DNA of 64,000 nt from Clarkia xantiana subsp. parviflora (GCA_036873135.1 JAPTYO010000005.1:5868166-5932165); one strand, 5' to 3'; counted from the stretch's first letter, positions 23,301 to 35,371 are shown. Made by a program: numbers and translations. The notes: generated by a model from the letters alone, not told the origin.

Positions 23301-26300
23301 AGGCTCTATACTCTCGAGTAAAGAAGATCCTCCGAACGAGGGTCCGAGCTCTGTGAAAGACAAGGAAGATATTATAGGTGTTTCTGACTGTAGTGCGAGT
23401 TTTGCTAATGTGGGGAAGGTTTCCCTTCCACCTGGTAACAATGAAGTGGTTGAGGTGATGAACAAAGATAAAACAGTTGATGGAAATCAACTTGGTGATA
23501 ATGAATTGGTTGAAAATCTGGACGATGAAACTCAGGCTCCTGAAGAAGATTGTGTTTTTGTAAAGGCAGTTGATGATGAAAATCCAAAACACGCAGAAAA
23601 TTCTGGTGAAGCAGTAGAAGAAGCTTGCTTGCAAAATGAAATGAACAGTCCTGATTTGAACAAGCATGATGATGCTCGCACACCCAATGCTCGCGGACTA
23701 AAAGGGACTAAGCTTTTAGGTAAGAAGAGCAAGAAAGTTGTCTCAGATGCTAAATATACTGTCCAAGATCCTGGGATTGTGGGTAATGACCCTACTGTGT
23801 CTGGAGGTAGTAAAAAAGGAAAGCAGAAAAAGGTGGGTGGTAATGGCAAAGCAAAGAAGGCACTGGAGTGTTCCAAAGAAGCAGAAAAGGAGAACAAACC
23901 AGTAAAAAAGAAACTTGTCTCAGATGCTAAAGATACTGTCCAAGATCCTGGAATTGTCGATAGTGACCCTACTACGTCTGGAGGTAGTAAAAAAGGAAAG
24001 CAGAAAAAGGTGGGTGTTAATGGCAAAGCAAAGAAGACACTGGAGTGCTCCAAAGAAGCAGAAAAGGAGAACAAACCAGTACAAAATGCAATTCCTAGTG
24101 AAACTAAAAGCACACTGCAAGCGCGGAAGAAGCTGGTTAAGTCTGATAGGCAGGTAAAGAAGGTAGACGCTGGAAAAACAAAAGCTAAGTCTCAACTGAC
24201 AGGGGCCCAGAATGGAGTAGGGTCAAAGGAACCTGTATGGTTTATATTTAGTGGACACAGGCCACAGAGGCAGAAGTTCCGACAGATAGTTAGGAACTTG
24301 AAAGGGCGATTTTGTCGGGATTCTCACAATTGGTCTTACCAAGCAACACACTTCATTGCATCCGATCCTCTTCGTAGGACAGAAAAGTTCTTTGCTGCTG
24401 CTGCATCTGGAAGGTAATTCCAATTCTCTATAGATAGGCCTTATTGATAGAATACTTTGGTGTTTTCATATGATTATGTCTTTCCGGGCAACCTTTAGTT
24501 TCCTCAGTTGCTATTTCCATAGACCAATCTGAACACAGCACCAGATTATTATTATTATTTTTAATTTTAAGTATCGTCCGAGCATAAAGTTACATCTTAT
24601 CCTTAAATGCAGGTGGATTCTTAAACAGGAATATCTAACAGCTAGCAGTGAAGCTGGGAAATTCTTAGATGAAGAGCCATATGAATGGCACAAGAATGGC
24701 CTCAGTGAAGATGGTGCTATAAATCTGGAAGCTCCAAGGAAGTGGCGGCTTCTGGCAGAGAGAACAGGTCACGGTGCCTTCCATGATATGCGCATAATAA
24801 TATATGGAGAATGCATTACGCCACCTCTGGTATGTTTAACCATTGAATTAGTTTCAGTACTTTTCTAGTATGCTTGTTAAACACTAGGATGGACTTAACT
24901 GTACCATAAATAAAAATAATTCAAAAGTGTGATAGCTACACTCAGCATTTGAATCATGCAGATAAGAGTTTGTCAATTGCGCAACTGCCTTACCGGGAAA
25001 TAAAAAAGGGTTAATAATAACCTATGAAATGTCTGAATTTTGACCCATGTTAATCTGATAGATCTGAATTTTCAAAAGTTAATTTGGAGGGTTAAGAACC
25101 TATGAAAAGTCTGAACTATCACCTATGTTAACGTGAGAGGTCTGAAATTTAAAAAGTTAATAACGGAGGTCTGAAATTTCAATTATGTTGATTTGATGTT
25201 TTCCGTCCATTTTTAGGGTTAAATTTAACAGAATTGTGTGAAATGACATTTTTGCCCCTTTAATATTTTGTTTTATTTAATATTTTATTTAATGAAATGT
25301 GAAATGTCAATTTTACCCCTAAAGTCAAATTAAAACCACACAACTCCGTCCACTGCCACCTAACTCCGGCCACCGCCACCCGACTCCGGCCACTACCACC
25401 CGACTCCGGCGACCACCACCTCGACTCCGACGACCACCACCTCGGCTCCGGCGACCCGACTCCGGCCACTAACTCAGCAAAAAAGCTCCGATCGGAGCCC
25501 AATCGGGGCCGGTGGCTCCGATTTGGGTCCGATCGGGGCCGGTGGCTCCGATTTGGGCCAATCGGAGCCTTGGCGGTGGTTGCCAGAGTACGGTGGTGGT
25601 CGCCGGAGTACGGTTGGTGGTCGCCGGAGCTGGGTTGGTGGAGCCGTGGTGGCTTCAAAGGCATTTTGGTCTTTTCACTTCAAGCATGTGAGGGGCACAC
25701 TTGATAGAAGGGCATTTTTGGAAATTTATTTTATTTCCGGTCACATGCCAAGCATGTGACCAACTTCCGTTAGTTTTAACGGAAAAAACTAACGGAAACC
25801 GCTGTTATCAACAAAACTGAAATTTCAGACCTTCGTTATTAACTTTTTAAATTTCAGACCTCTCCCGTTAACATGGGTGATAGTTCAGACATTTCATAGG
25901 TTCTTAACGCTAATTTGGAAGGTCTGAATTTTCAACTTTGTTGAACTTTGGTTTTCTGTCCATTTTTAGGGTTAAATTTAACAGAATTGTGTGAAATGAA
26001 ATTTTTACCCATTTTTTCCGGAGCTTTGGACGGCCTTGGCGGTCACCGACGGTGTTTTCCTGCGAATAAGAATGCTTTTTTTTTTTTTTGCTATAAGGGG
26101 CATTTTCGTCTTTTCAGGTCAAGCATGTTAGGGGCACACTTTGGTCGGAGGGCATTTTCGAGATTTAAGTTTATTTCCGGTCACATGCCAAGCATGTGAC
26201 CAAATTCCGTCAGTTTTAATGGTAAAAATTGACGGAAACCTCCTATATCAACAAAGTTGAAAATTCAGACCTTCCAAATTAACTTTTAAAATTCAGACAT

Positions 26301-27044
26301 CTCTGGTTAACATGTGTAAAATTCAGACTTTTTATAAGTTATTAACCCAATAAAAAATGCAAAAGAAAAAGTTGCAGAAGGATAGTTTTCTTTGTATTCT
26401 ACAAAGCTTCGGTTTCCTTTTTCTACATCATATACATTTTAAATGGGTGTCTTTCTTGCATATTTTTCTCAACACAGGACACACTAAAACGGGTTGTAAA
26501 GGCAGGAGGGGGGACGATACTAGCGACCTCCCCTCCCTACAGTCGCTTCCTCAACTCCGAGGTGGACTTTGCAGTGGTCAGCCCCGGGATGCCACGTGTC
26601 GACATCTGGGTGCAGGAGTTTTTGAACCACGAGATACCGTGTGTGGCTGCAGACTACTTGGTAGAATACGTCTGCAAAGTCGGGTACCCTCTTGATAAAC
26701 ACGTGCTTTACAATACTCAAACCTGGGCAGAAAAGTCATTTGCTAGGCTGCAGAAGAAGGGCGAAGAGATTATAGAGCCGACTACTCCTGAGAGGAAGGA
26801 TTTGGAGTGTCATGTCTGTGGTTGTACTGATAGAGGAGAAGTGATGCTCATATGTGGTGATGAGAATGGTAGTAATGGTTGTGGGATTGGGTATCATATT
26901 GACTGCCTGAATCCTCCATTGGAGGCTATTCCTGAAGAGGATTGGTTTTGCCATAAATGTTGTAGTGAGAGCTCAAACAAATCCACTTCTGCAGCAGGGA
27001 AGAAGAAGAAGCAGATTGGATCCTCCTCATCGAAGAGCAAGTGA
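20305..27044 (+). CDS. BRCT and PHD-finger domain nuclear protein (DNA-damage response type)
   Basis: Ten exons encode 1242 residues: 20305-20385, 20538-20627, 20802-20906, 21211-21312, 21392-21476, 21622-21691, 21814-21858, 22047-24413, 24613-24829 and 26478-27044. Two N-terminal BRCT repeats (about 8-100 and 105-190; 'NCTHVIVDK', 'VTHLICYKFEG', 'VNHKWLEDCL') precede a long disordered, Ser/Lys-rich linker, all in exon 8. A C-terminal BRCT pair follows (about 920-1134; 'THFIASD', 'RWILKQEYL', 'YLVEYV'), then a C4HC3 PHD finger (1165-1215; CHVCGC, HIDC, WFCHKC). The layout matches the plant BRCT protein family that includes Arabidopsis At4g02110. BRCT pairs bind phosphopeptides and PHD fingers bind histone tails, so a chromatin reader in DNA repair is a fair inference. 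The linker contains two internal duplications. Intron 9 (24830-26477) is swollen by nested foldback elements. Confidence 0.9.
22591..22842 (+). repeat. In-frame 126-bp tandem duplication in the BRCT-PHD linker
   Basis: Two copies of a 42-codon unit, 22591-22716 and 22717-22842, share ASPGISKSPKLSSHSTPSNS. The unit carries three or more SP/TP dipeptides, so the duplication doubles potential proline-directed phosphorylation sites. Confidence 0.92.
23740..24084 (+). repeat. In-frame 177-bp tandem duplication in the BRCT-PHD linker
   Basis: Two 59-codon copies start at 23740 and 23917. They share 'TVQDPGIV', 'SGGSKKGKQKKVG' and 'ECSKEAEKENKPV'. The unit is Lys-rich and could add nuclear-localisation or nucleic-acid-binding character. 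Confidence 0.92.
25008..26348. mobile_element. MULE-like foldback element, family B (outer copy) in BRCT gene intron 9
   Basis: The left end GGGTTAATAATAACC and the right end GTTATTAACCC are inverse. Perfect 9-bp direct repeats AATAAAAAA lie at 24999-25007 and 26349-26357. The arms carry 'ccatgttaa', 'tttccgtccattttt' and 'ttaaatttaacagaa'. A second copy of the same family is inserted into its left arm. It lies wholly within an intron and leaves the flanking splice sites intact. Confidence 0.92.
25089..25910. mobile_element. MULE-like foldback element, family B (inner copy)
   Basis: The ends GGGTTAAGAACCTATGAAA and TTTCATAGGTTCTTAACGC are inverse apart from the last bases. Perfect 9-bp direct repeats TAATTTGGA lie at 25080-25088 and 25911-25919, both being outer-element sequence. 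The core is rich in CTCCGGCCACC and its mirror. No protein is encoded. Confidence 0.93.
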
Positions 27045-27335
27045 TAACTTATGATTGAGTTTGCGGACTCTGTTAGATTATGTAACTACTTTCTTTCTCA
27101 TCTATAGGAGTTGTAATTTATGTTAGTGTATTTAGTATTTTCTGGTTGAAAGTGACAGTTTTGGTAAGACGTCTTGCCTTGCTAAATTTAGGAAAATGTT
27201 ATGGATGTAGTACTTCGGTCTTTTGTGTATTAACTTTAATAATAAAGGTTAAAAGAATAAGATTTTGATTGGTAGAGTAGTATCACCTGATGTAGCGGTT
27301 TGATGTTTCATATATATTTTGGAAAAAAATCTATT
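27045..27335. other. 3' flank of the BRCT-PHD gene
   Basis: Probable 3' UTR. 'aataataaag' near 27237 could serve as a polyadenylation signal. No gene is recognised. Confidence 0.4.
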
Positions 27336-28005
27336 CAGTGTGTTAAGTTTACCCATGTTCAGTTTAGTGTCTAAACAAAACTTATTAATTTTTTTGTCTC
27401 AAGTTTCAATTTTGTTGCGATTTGATGTATCTGTCAAATTATGAGGTTAAAATTAACAGAATTCGATACACATGACCAAATAAAATTGAAAATGCAAAAA
27501 TTACCCCCTAAACCCTAAATCAGGTCTCTGTACCCATCCTCATCAGCTGCTCCACCGCCGGAATTGGCCGGAACCCTAAATCGTAAATCGGAATCGGCCG
27601 GAAACTGGTTCCCATGCGACTTCTTCGGAATCGGCCGGAATCAGCAGCTTCTTCTCGTCTCCTAGTTCGAAATCGGTCGAAAACTGGACAACCGCGCCTC
27701 GACCTACACAAATGTCGTCGGAGTGGAAAAATGGCGGTCGAGGGCGGTGGGTGGCCGAAATCGGATGTGAGTGAACGGAATCGGAGCCGGTGGCCGAAAT
27801 CGGAGCTGGGTGGCTTTGCAAAAAATAAAAAGTATAAGGAGCAAAATCGTCTTTTCATCTAACTCTGTCAAATTTAACCCCGAAAATGGACGGAAAACCA
27901 AATCGCAACAAAGTTAAAACCTGAGACATTAATTATTAACAATTTTTTTTAGACACCAAACTAACACATGGGTAAATCTGAGACACTAAATAGGTTCTTT
28001 TCCTA
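27336..28005. mobile_element. Foldback element related to family B, ends degraded
   Basis: The inverted arms share 'tttacccatg', 'tttagtgtct', 'caacaaagtt'/'aattttgttgcgattt' and 'ttaaaattaacagaatt'. The core has GC-rich CGGCCGGAA blocks in mirror order (27540-27820). The left arm lacks part of the terminus and no TSD is seen. It lies between the convergent 3' ends of the BRCT-PHD and SAR1 genes. Confidence 0.6.
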
Positions 28006-28356
28006 TAAGTAATCTTTTGTCCAAACACTCCGAGCCTTGGAAATATATTAAAGGTCAACACTTCAATCCACAAAAACAGAGTTTCGAGCGAGAATATATT
28101 TAAAAAATTATGAAAATTCAGTAACGCACAGCAAACTACATATTACAGAGCAAACCACTAAACACAACACATTTTGCTGCTACCTTACCTTGCCTTGCCT
28201 TTCCACTGAGAGTATTTCCCCTATTTATTATACACATGAAGAACCAAGTAAACTTTATCCAACCCAAACCATCATTACACACAAAGCTTTAACTGCACAA
28301 ATTTAACAGTGATGAGGCAAGCATGCAGCAAAGACTTTTCCCTAGCTGCTAAGTTA

Positions 28357-29785
28357 CTACTTAATGTACTGAGAGAGCCACTTGAAACCATCACCATATC
28401 CCATTTTCCTTACGATACTGCACATAAATACCTCGAGGGGTCGGACATTGGAGTCCGCCAAGTTCACTTTTCCTTTTCCAGTGGTGAAGTTGGTGAGGCC
28501 GAGGTGGTATCTCAGTTCATCTTCTGAGGCAGCGTAGGCAATGTCAATCTTGTTTCCCAGAATGAGAAACGGGACGGTGGCAAGGGATTCGTCGGAGAGG
28601 AGGGCGTCCAGTTCTTTCTTGGATTCTGCAAATCTCTCCTTGTCAAAGGCATCAACTAGGTAGACTACTGCATCTACCTGTAAAATGGATGCAAGATTCC
28701 AAAGAAAGCTCAGTTTTTTTTAGGAAAATAACAAACAGAAGAGAAAAGGTATTGTGTTAGTAGTTTTGGCAGCAGAGGAGGTGCAGAAATTCTATCTAAA
28801 CCCAGAAATCAGCATCTTGCTGGGCAAGAGGAGCATCAATCATCAAAACTTCAACATGTGAGCTTTTTCTCAAAGGGCCAAACTACAGAATGTAAGATAA
28901 ATTTGAAGAATTTAAACAATAACACTTTGTTTCCTAACAGTTAAGCTGATCTATACATAGCCCAATGATCTACAAAATGGAACCAAAAGCTTTATCCAAA
29001 ACTCTAAGAAGTTTGCCAACTCTATCAACTCAATGTGAAAGAGCATGATTTATTTTGCAGAAGTAGGTCTCTCTATAATGGGATATCTGCATATATAATT
29101 ACTGAGATAGTAGCAGAGTGGATACATATGATATATATATATATATATATAAGGAACACCCCTGAGGAACTTTATGAAAATATTATATGCATAATGATCC
29201 AAACACCATTTCTTAGCAATCAATGGTTCTCCTCTTCACTCTGAAATCACACATAAGTGGAAGGGATTTGCATAGCCATACTAATAAAGAGACATCATAA
29301 GAGTAGAAGGAGTTGGAGAAGTGTTGCAGACTAGTAGTACCTTGGCGTAATAATCTTTCCACACCCTACGAGCAATCTGATGACCACCTAAATCAAAAGC
29401 TTTAAACTTGATCATTCCAATACTCAGCTCCTCTGATGTGGGGTACTGAGTAGGCTGATGCTGAACTAACCTCTGAATCAAAGAAATAGCCTCAACAATT
29501 AAACCTAAATCGTCAAAGATTAACACAATCAATGAATCGAAATTTTCAACAAATTACTGTTCATTACGACTTTAAATCAATCCTGATAAAAACGTAATCC
29601 AATCGGTAGCGATCAATTAACGGAAGAACCGAAATCGATATCGAGGCGATGCGAACCTCGTCTTTGAGCATGTGAAGGAGCGTGGTTTTTCCGGCGTTAT
29701 CAAGGCCGAGAAACAAGATCTTAGCCTCCTTCTGCCACAGTCCTAGGGAAGCTAAGACGCCATAGAACCAATCCAAGAGAAACAT
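28357..29785 (-). CDS. SAR1: SAR1 small GTPase (COPII vesicle coat)
   Basis: Three coding exons on the minus strand, 29657-29785, 29341-29472 and 28357-28677, encode exactly 193 residues, the usual Sar1 length. The N-terminus MFLLDWFYG is the amphipathic membrane-inserting STAR region. GTP-binding motifs are GLDNAGKT (27-34), DLGGH (70-74) and NKID (129-132). The protein ends KWLSQYIK. Sar1-GTP recruits Sec23/24 to the ER membrane to start COPII budding. The start was chosen because it gives the conserved N-terminus; an upstream in-frame ATG at 29875 would add 30 residues that do not belong to the family. A family A palindrome begins about 140 bp upstream of the start codon, so the native promoter is short or includes transposon DNA. 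Plants carry several Sar1 isoforms and I cannot name which this is. Confidence 0.96.
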
Positions 29786-29924
29786 AGCTGGGACTTCTGT
29801 GGATGAAATCGGATTCAATGGATGGAGTGGAGGGAGGGACAAGATATCGTCCAAGTGCAGAAACGCCAGCTCCAAAGAAGAAACTGCACGAAGCTGAGAT
29901 GAGATACAGTGTAAAGTGTAAACG

Positions 29925-30984
29925 GGGTTAAACGTAGGCTTGTAGTGCCGATTGTATGTATTTTAGATTTCCGTTAGTGAACCGTTAGTTTGACCGTTAA
30001 ATATTTTATTTTATTTAATTTAGTTCTCAAATTTATATTTCTAAAATTTAATATTTACAATTTAATCCCTATTGTTTGCTCAAGTCACCGTCCAAGGCCG
30101 CCGACCACCACCCACCACCTCCAAGGCCGCCAACCGCCACAAAACGGGCCGACCACCACCCTACGGCACCGGCCACCACCGCTTGGGGCCGAAAACCACT
30201 CCAATTGGTGGTGGCCACCTCAATTGGGGTCGGCCACCACCAATTGGTGGTGGCTACAGCCCCAATCGGGGCCGGCCACCACCAGTGGTGGTGGCTACAG
30301 ACCCAATCGGGGCCGGCCACCACCAACTGGTAGTGGGTATAGCCCTAATCGGGGCCGACCATCACCAATTGGGGCCGTCGGCCCCGATTGGAGCCCTCTA
30401 TCGCCCCAATCGGGACCGGCGACCCCGATTGGAGCCCTCTATGGCCCCAATCGGGACCGGCGACCCCAATTGGTGGTGGCCGGCCCGATTGGGGCTGTAC
30501 CCACCACCAATTGGTGGTGACCGGCCCCGATTGGGGCTGTAGCCACCACCACTGGTGGTGGCCGGCCCCGATTGGGGCTGTAGCCACCACCAATTGGTAG
30601 TGGCCGGCCCCAATTGAGGTGGCCACCACCAATTGGGGTGGTTTTCGGCCCCAAGCGGTGGTGGACGGTGCCGTGGGGTGATGGCCGACCCGTTTCGTGG
30701 CGGTCGGCGGCCTTGGAGGTGGTGGGTGGTGGTCAGCGGCTTTGGACGGTGACTTGAGCAAACAATAGGAACTAAATTGTAAATATTAAATTTTAGAAAT
30801 ATAAATTTGAGGACTAAATTGAACAAAATAAAAGTATTTAACGGTCAAACTTACTGTTGACTAACGGAAATACCAAAAACATACAACCTCTTAAACATAT
30901 GGCACCAAAAGCCTACAAAATGAAACATATGACACAAAAAACCTACACATGTCAAACATGTGGCACCAAAAGTACCTTTAACCC
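29925..30984. mobile_element. MULE-like foldback element, family A (large palindrome)
   Basis: The left end GGGTTAAACG (29925) and right end TTTAACCC (30984) match family A. The interior from about 30000 to 30840 is a near-perfect palindrome centred near 30415, rich in CAATTGGTGGTGG and its complement. The left terminal arm is about 100 bp shorter than the right, suggesting a deletion, and no matching 9-bp TSD is seen. Long proline-rich open frames in all six frames are a by-product of the repeats. The right flank runs into AT-rich DNA and another family A fragment. Confidence 0.85.
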
Positions 30985-31084
30985 TAATTAAATGACTAAT
31001 TTATTTTTATGTTTTTAGCTTTAAAAAATTATTACATATTTAAATTTAAGTACATTACTTTAACAAATTAATTAATACAATGGT

Positions 31085-31650
31085 TAAAGTTACTTTTGGT
31101 ACTATATGTTTGACCGTTTTTTATTATTGGTACCTTTTATTTTTTTTCTCTGTATACTTTTAGTACCAGACATTTGAACTTTGTATATTTTTGGTATATC
31201 AGTTAGTTGACCTTAGTTTTGGCCGTTAAATGAAATATGCAAGTCACATACCCACCCTAAACTTTCAATTTTGTTCATTTTTTTTTAAGTTTCTCGCGGG
31301 GTGGTCCTAGGGGGCCCTTATCAGGAGGGCAGCACCCGTAGCATGCTTGCACCACACATAGACAAATCCACACACACCGGGTCAACCTGTAAGGAGTAAA
31401 GTGCTTGTTCAATTTAGCCCTCTAATACATCCCTAACTTTTATTTTGTTCAATTTAGTCCTAAAATTTCAAAATTGACCTTTAACCCAAGAAGACCTAGC
31501 CAGACCTAACCCATAACTAGGTCTTCTTAGGTCAATTGTTCAATTTTGAAATTTTAGGACTAAATTAAATAAAATAAAAGTTATGGATGTATTAGAGGGT
31601 TAAATTGAACAAAATTAAAAGTTTAGGTGGGTCATGTTGTAAGCATATGG
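31085..31650. mobile_element. Partial family A foldback element
   Basis: It starts GGTTAAAGTTACTTTTGG and has the mirrored 'ctaatacatccctaacttttattttg' blocks of the 17990-18820 copy, split over shorter shared runs. The right arm stops after the inner blocks, so the right terminus is missing. A short GC-rich segment interrupts its left arm. Confidence 0.65.
31291..31404 (-). mobile_element. Possible short retroposon (SINE-like) in the family A fragment
   Basis: A GC-rich segment of about 115 bp interrupts sequence that is continuous in the other family A copy. It has a T-run on its left and imperfect direct repeats TTGTTCATTTT / TTGTTCAATTT on either side. This is the layout of a reverse-oriented poly(A) retroposon. 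No convincing pol III A and B boxes were found, so the class is a guess. Confidence 0.35.
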
Positions 31651-33197
31651 TGATGGGCGCCGTAAATGGTAGCCCATTATATGTATAGGTTACCTAAGTA
31701 AATTTGGTATTTAGACCTAAATCCGTCTCATACATCTCACGGTTGTGCGACACGAACCACAGGGTAGGGCCCCGCGAATCCCAAATCTATAATCAAATTC
31801 TTCACTTCTCAAACCTATATTCAAATTAACCTCTAAATTCAAATCATAAATCCAACTCCAAATCCAAACAAAAACACCAAACATATCAAATCCATCCAAA
31901 TTACAAATCCAACTCGGAATCCAAATTACCAAACACATTAAATCCATCTCAATAAAAATAAGTAAACACAAATATTTAGACATCTAATTATAAATTATCC
32001 ATTGGAACATCATACCATATCATTTATATTTTAATACTTACTGTTTTGAGTATCTATTTTATTAATCCAATTATCCTATTATTATTATTTATATATATAT
32101 ATGGACGAGGCGGGTTCACGGCCCCACAACTCCAAACCCGATCCCGCCCCGCACTGTGGAAAATTAGATCCGTACTCATTTTATGTCCCACAAAATGCGG
32201 GTTGTCGGGGCGGGGTCCATAGGTACCCGTAACCCATTAAAACGAGTCGCCCCCGCGGGTCAATTTATTAGACCTAAACCCGTCTCATACATCTCACGGT
32301 CGTGCGACACGAACCACAGGGCAGGGCCCCGCGAATCCCAAATCTATAATCAAATTCTTCACTTCTCAAACCTATATTCAAATTAACCTCTAAATTCAAA
32401 TCATAAATCCAACTCCAAATCCAAACAAAAACACCAAACATATCAAATCCATCCAATTACAAATCCAACTCGAAATCCAAATTACCAAACACATTAAATC
32501 CATCTCAATAAAAATAAGTAAACACAAATATTTAAACATCCAATTATAAATTATCCATTGAAACATCATACCATATCATTTATATTTTTTTCCTTACTGT
32601 TTTGAGTATCTATTTTATTAATCCAATTATCCTATTATTATTATTTTATATATATATTATATATATATATATGGACGAGGCAGGTTTACGGCCCCACAAC
32701 TCCAAACCCGATCCCACCCTGCACTGTGGAAAATTAGATCCGTATATGTTTTATGTCCCAAAAAATGTGGGGGGCGGAGTCCATAGGTACCCGTAACCCA
32801 TTAAAACGAGTCGCCCCCGCGGGTCGATTTATTAGACCTAAACCTGTCTCATACATCTCACGGTCGTGCAACACGAACCACAGGGCAGGGCCCCGCAAAT
32901 CCCAAATCTATAATCAAATTCTTCACTTCTCAAACTTATATACAAATTAACCTCTAAATTCAAATCATAAATCCAACTCCAAATCCAAACAAAAACAACA
33001 AACATATCAAATTCAACCAAATTACAAATCCAACTCGAAATCCAAATTACCAAACACATTAAATCCATCTCAATTAAATTAAGTAAACACAAATATTTAG
33101 ACATCCAATTATAAATTATCCATTGGAACATCATACCATATCATTTATATTTTAATCCTTACTGTTTTGAGTATCTATTTTATTAATCCAATTATCC

Positions 33198-33203
<6 letters not shown>

Positions 33204-33291
<88 letters not shown>
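33204..33291. repeat. TTA/TA microsatellite in array unit 3
   Basis: A run of TTA triplets passes directly into an uninterrupted TA tract. The same junction recurs at a different length in each array unit. Confidence 0.95.
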
Positions 33292-33293
<2 letters not shown>

Positions 33294-33818
33294 GGACGAG
33301 ACAGTTCACAGCCCCACAACTCCAAACCCGATCCCGCCCCGCAATGTTGAAAATTAGATCCGTACTCGTTTTATGTCCCACAAAATGCGGGGGGCGGGGT
33401 CCATAGGTACCAGTAACCCATTAAAACGAGTCGCCCCCGCGGGTCGATTTATTAGACCTAAACCCATCTCATACATCTCACGGTCGTGCGACACGAACCA
33501 CAGAGCAGGGCCCCGCGAATCCCAAATCTATAATCAAATTCTTCACTTCTCAAACCTATATTCAGATTAACCTCTAAATTCAAATCATAAATCCAACTCC
33601 AAATCCAAACAAAAACACCAAACATATCAAATCCATCCAAATTACAAATCCAACTCGAAATCTAAATTACCAAACCCATTAAATCCATCTCAATAAAAAT
33701 AAGTAAACAAAAATATTTAGACATCTAATTATAAATTATCCATTGGAACATCATACCATATCATTTATATTTTAATCCTTACTCTTTTGAGTATCTATTT
33801 TATTAATCCAATTATCAT

Positions 33819-33850
<32 letters not shown>

Positions 33851-34393
33851 TATATATATTATGGACGAGGCAGGTTCACGGCCCCACAACTCCAAACCCG
33901 ATCCCACCCCGCACTGTAGAAAATTAGATCCGTATTCGTTTTATGTCCCACAAAATGCGGGTTGTCGGGGCGGGGTCCATAGGTACCCTTAACCCATTAA
34001 AACGAGTCGCCCCCGCGGGTCGATTTATTAGACCTAAACCCGTCACATACATCTCACGGTCGTGCGACACGAACCACAAGGCAGGGCCCCGCGAATCCCA
34101 AATCTATAATCAAATTCTTCACTTCTCAAACCTATATTCAAATTAACCTCTAAATTCAAATCATAAATCCAACTCTAAATCCAAACAAAAACAACAAACA
34201 TATCAAATCCATCCAAATTACAAATCCAACTCGAAATCCAAATTACCAAACACATTAAATCCATCTCAATAAAAATAAGTAAACACAAATATTTAGACAT
34301 CCAATTATAAATTATCCATTGGAACTTCATACCATATCATTTATATTTTAATCCTTACTATTTTGAGTATCTATTTTATTAATCCAATTATCC

Positions 34394-34427
<34 letters not shown>

Positions 34428-34658
34428 TTTATGGACGAGACAGTTCACAGCCCCACAACTCTAAACCCGATCCCGCCCCGCACTGTGGAAAATTAGATCC
34501 GTACTCGTTTTATGTCCCACAAAATGCGGGGGGCGGGGTCCATAGGTACCAGTAACCCATTAAAACGAGTCGCCCCCGCGGGTCGATTTATTAGACCTAA
34601 ACCCATCTCATACATCTCACGGTCGTGCGACACGAACCACAGGGCAGGGCCCCGCGAA

Positions 34659-35371
34659 TAGGGTGAAACCGGTTCGGTCGGGCCGGTTTTTTAGTTATTT
34701 CGGTCGGGGTCCGATTTATTCTGATCGGATTTTTTCAACAAAAAAATCCGACCAAAAATCCGTATGGAAAAAAATAAATCGTCCATGTTAAGTACGGTTT
34801 TTTCGGTTCGGTTTTCGGTTTAAACCGAAATCCGAACATAATAATGAATATTTAAAATATCTCCAATTTTTACTAGTAGATCACATTAAATTACCCATTA
34901 ATCAAATTATGTTGAATACTAAATAAAATTTCATACAACTCATACTTAATTATAGAATATACTCAAAGTTCCAAAATAATAAGAGAAATTCGAAACTTTC
35001 GTGAATTCAAAGTAAAAAATATAGAGGAATGGAGAAGATAATTTGATTACCACTAATAAAGATGAAAGTAGTAATAATAATAATAATAATAATAATAATA
35101 TTAAAGAAAAATATTTGATTTCTTTAAGAAAAAACTTTAAGTTATCTTAATAATATATAATATATATTATATTATATTATAATTTGATATAACTTCGGTC
35201 TAGTTCGGTCTCCACGGTTTTTTTAACATGAGGACCGGACCGAAAAACCGAATATTACCTAAAAAATCCGACCACACACCAAAGGGTCTATGTACGGTTC
35301 AGTTTTTTCGGACCGGTCCGGTTCGGTTTTTTGCGGTTTTTCGGTCTTGCCGGATTTTACTTTCAGCCCTA
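34659..35371. mobile_element. hAT-type non-autonomous element in the tandem array
   Basis: Termini are TAGGGTGAAACCGG and, inversely, TAGGGCTGAAAG. Perfect 8-bp direct repeats CCCGCGAA at 34651-34658 and 35372-35379 come from the array unit. Subterminal regions are rich in CGGTTCGG and CCGACC. The core is AT-rich with a TAA microsatellite at about 35072-35100. Confidence 0.92.

Noticed and set aside
23266..24113. Minus-strand frames opposite the BRCT-PHD linker exon
   Set aside because: They are mirror frames of a repetitive Lys/Ser-rich coding exon, with Phe/Leu-rich low-complexity translations.
29786..29875. Upstream in-frame start extending SAR1 by 30 residues
   Set aside because: It would bury the membrane-inserting N-terminus MFLLDWF that must be at or near the protein start.
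30072..30761. Long overlapping Pro/Trp/Gly-rich open frames on both strands
   Set aside because: They arise because CAATTGG/GGTGGTGG repeats in a palindrome lack stops in every frame. They have no introns, domains or start context.
33175..33381. Minus-strand frame with Asn and Ile/Tyr runs
   Set aside because: It is a direct translation of TTA and TA microsatellites.
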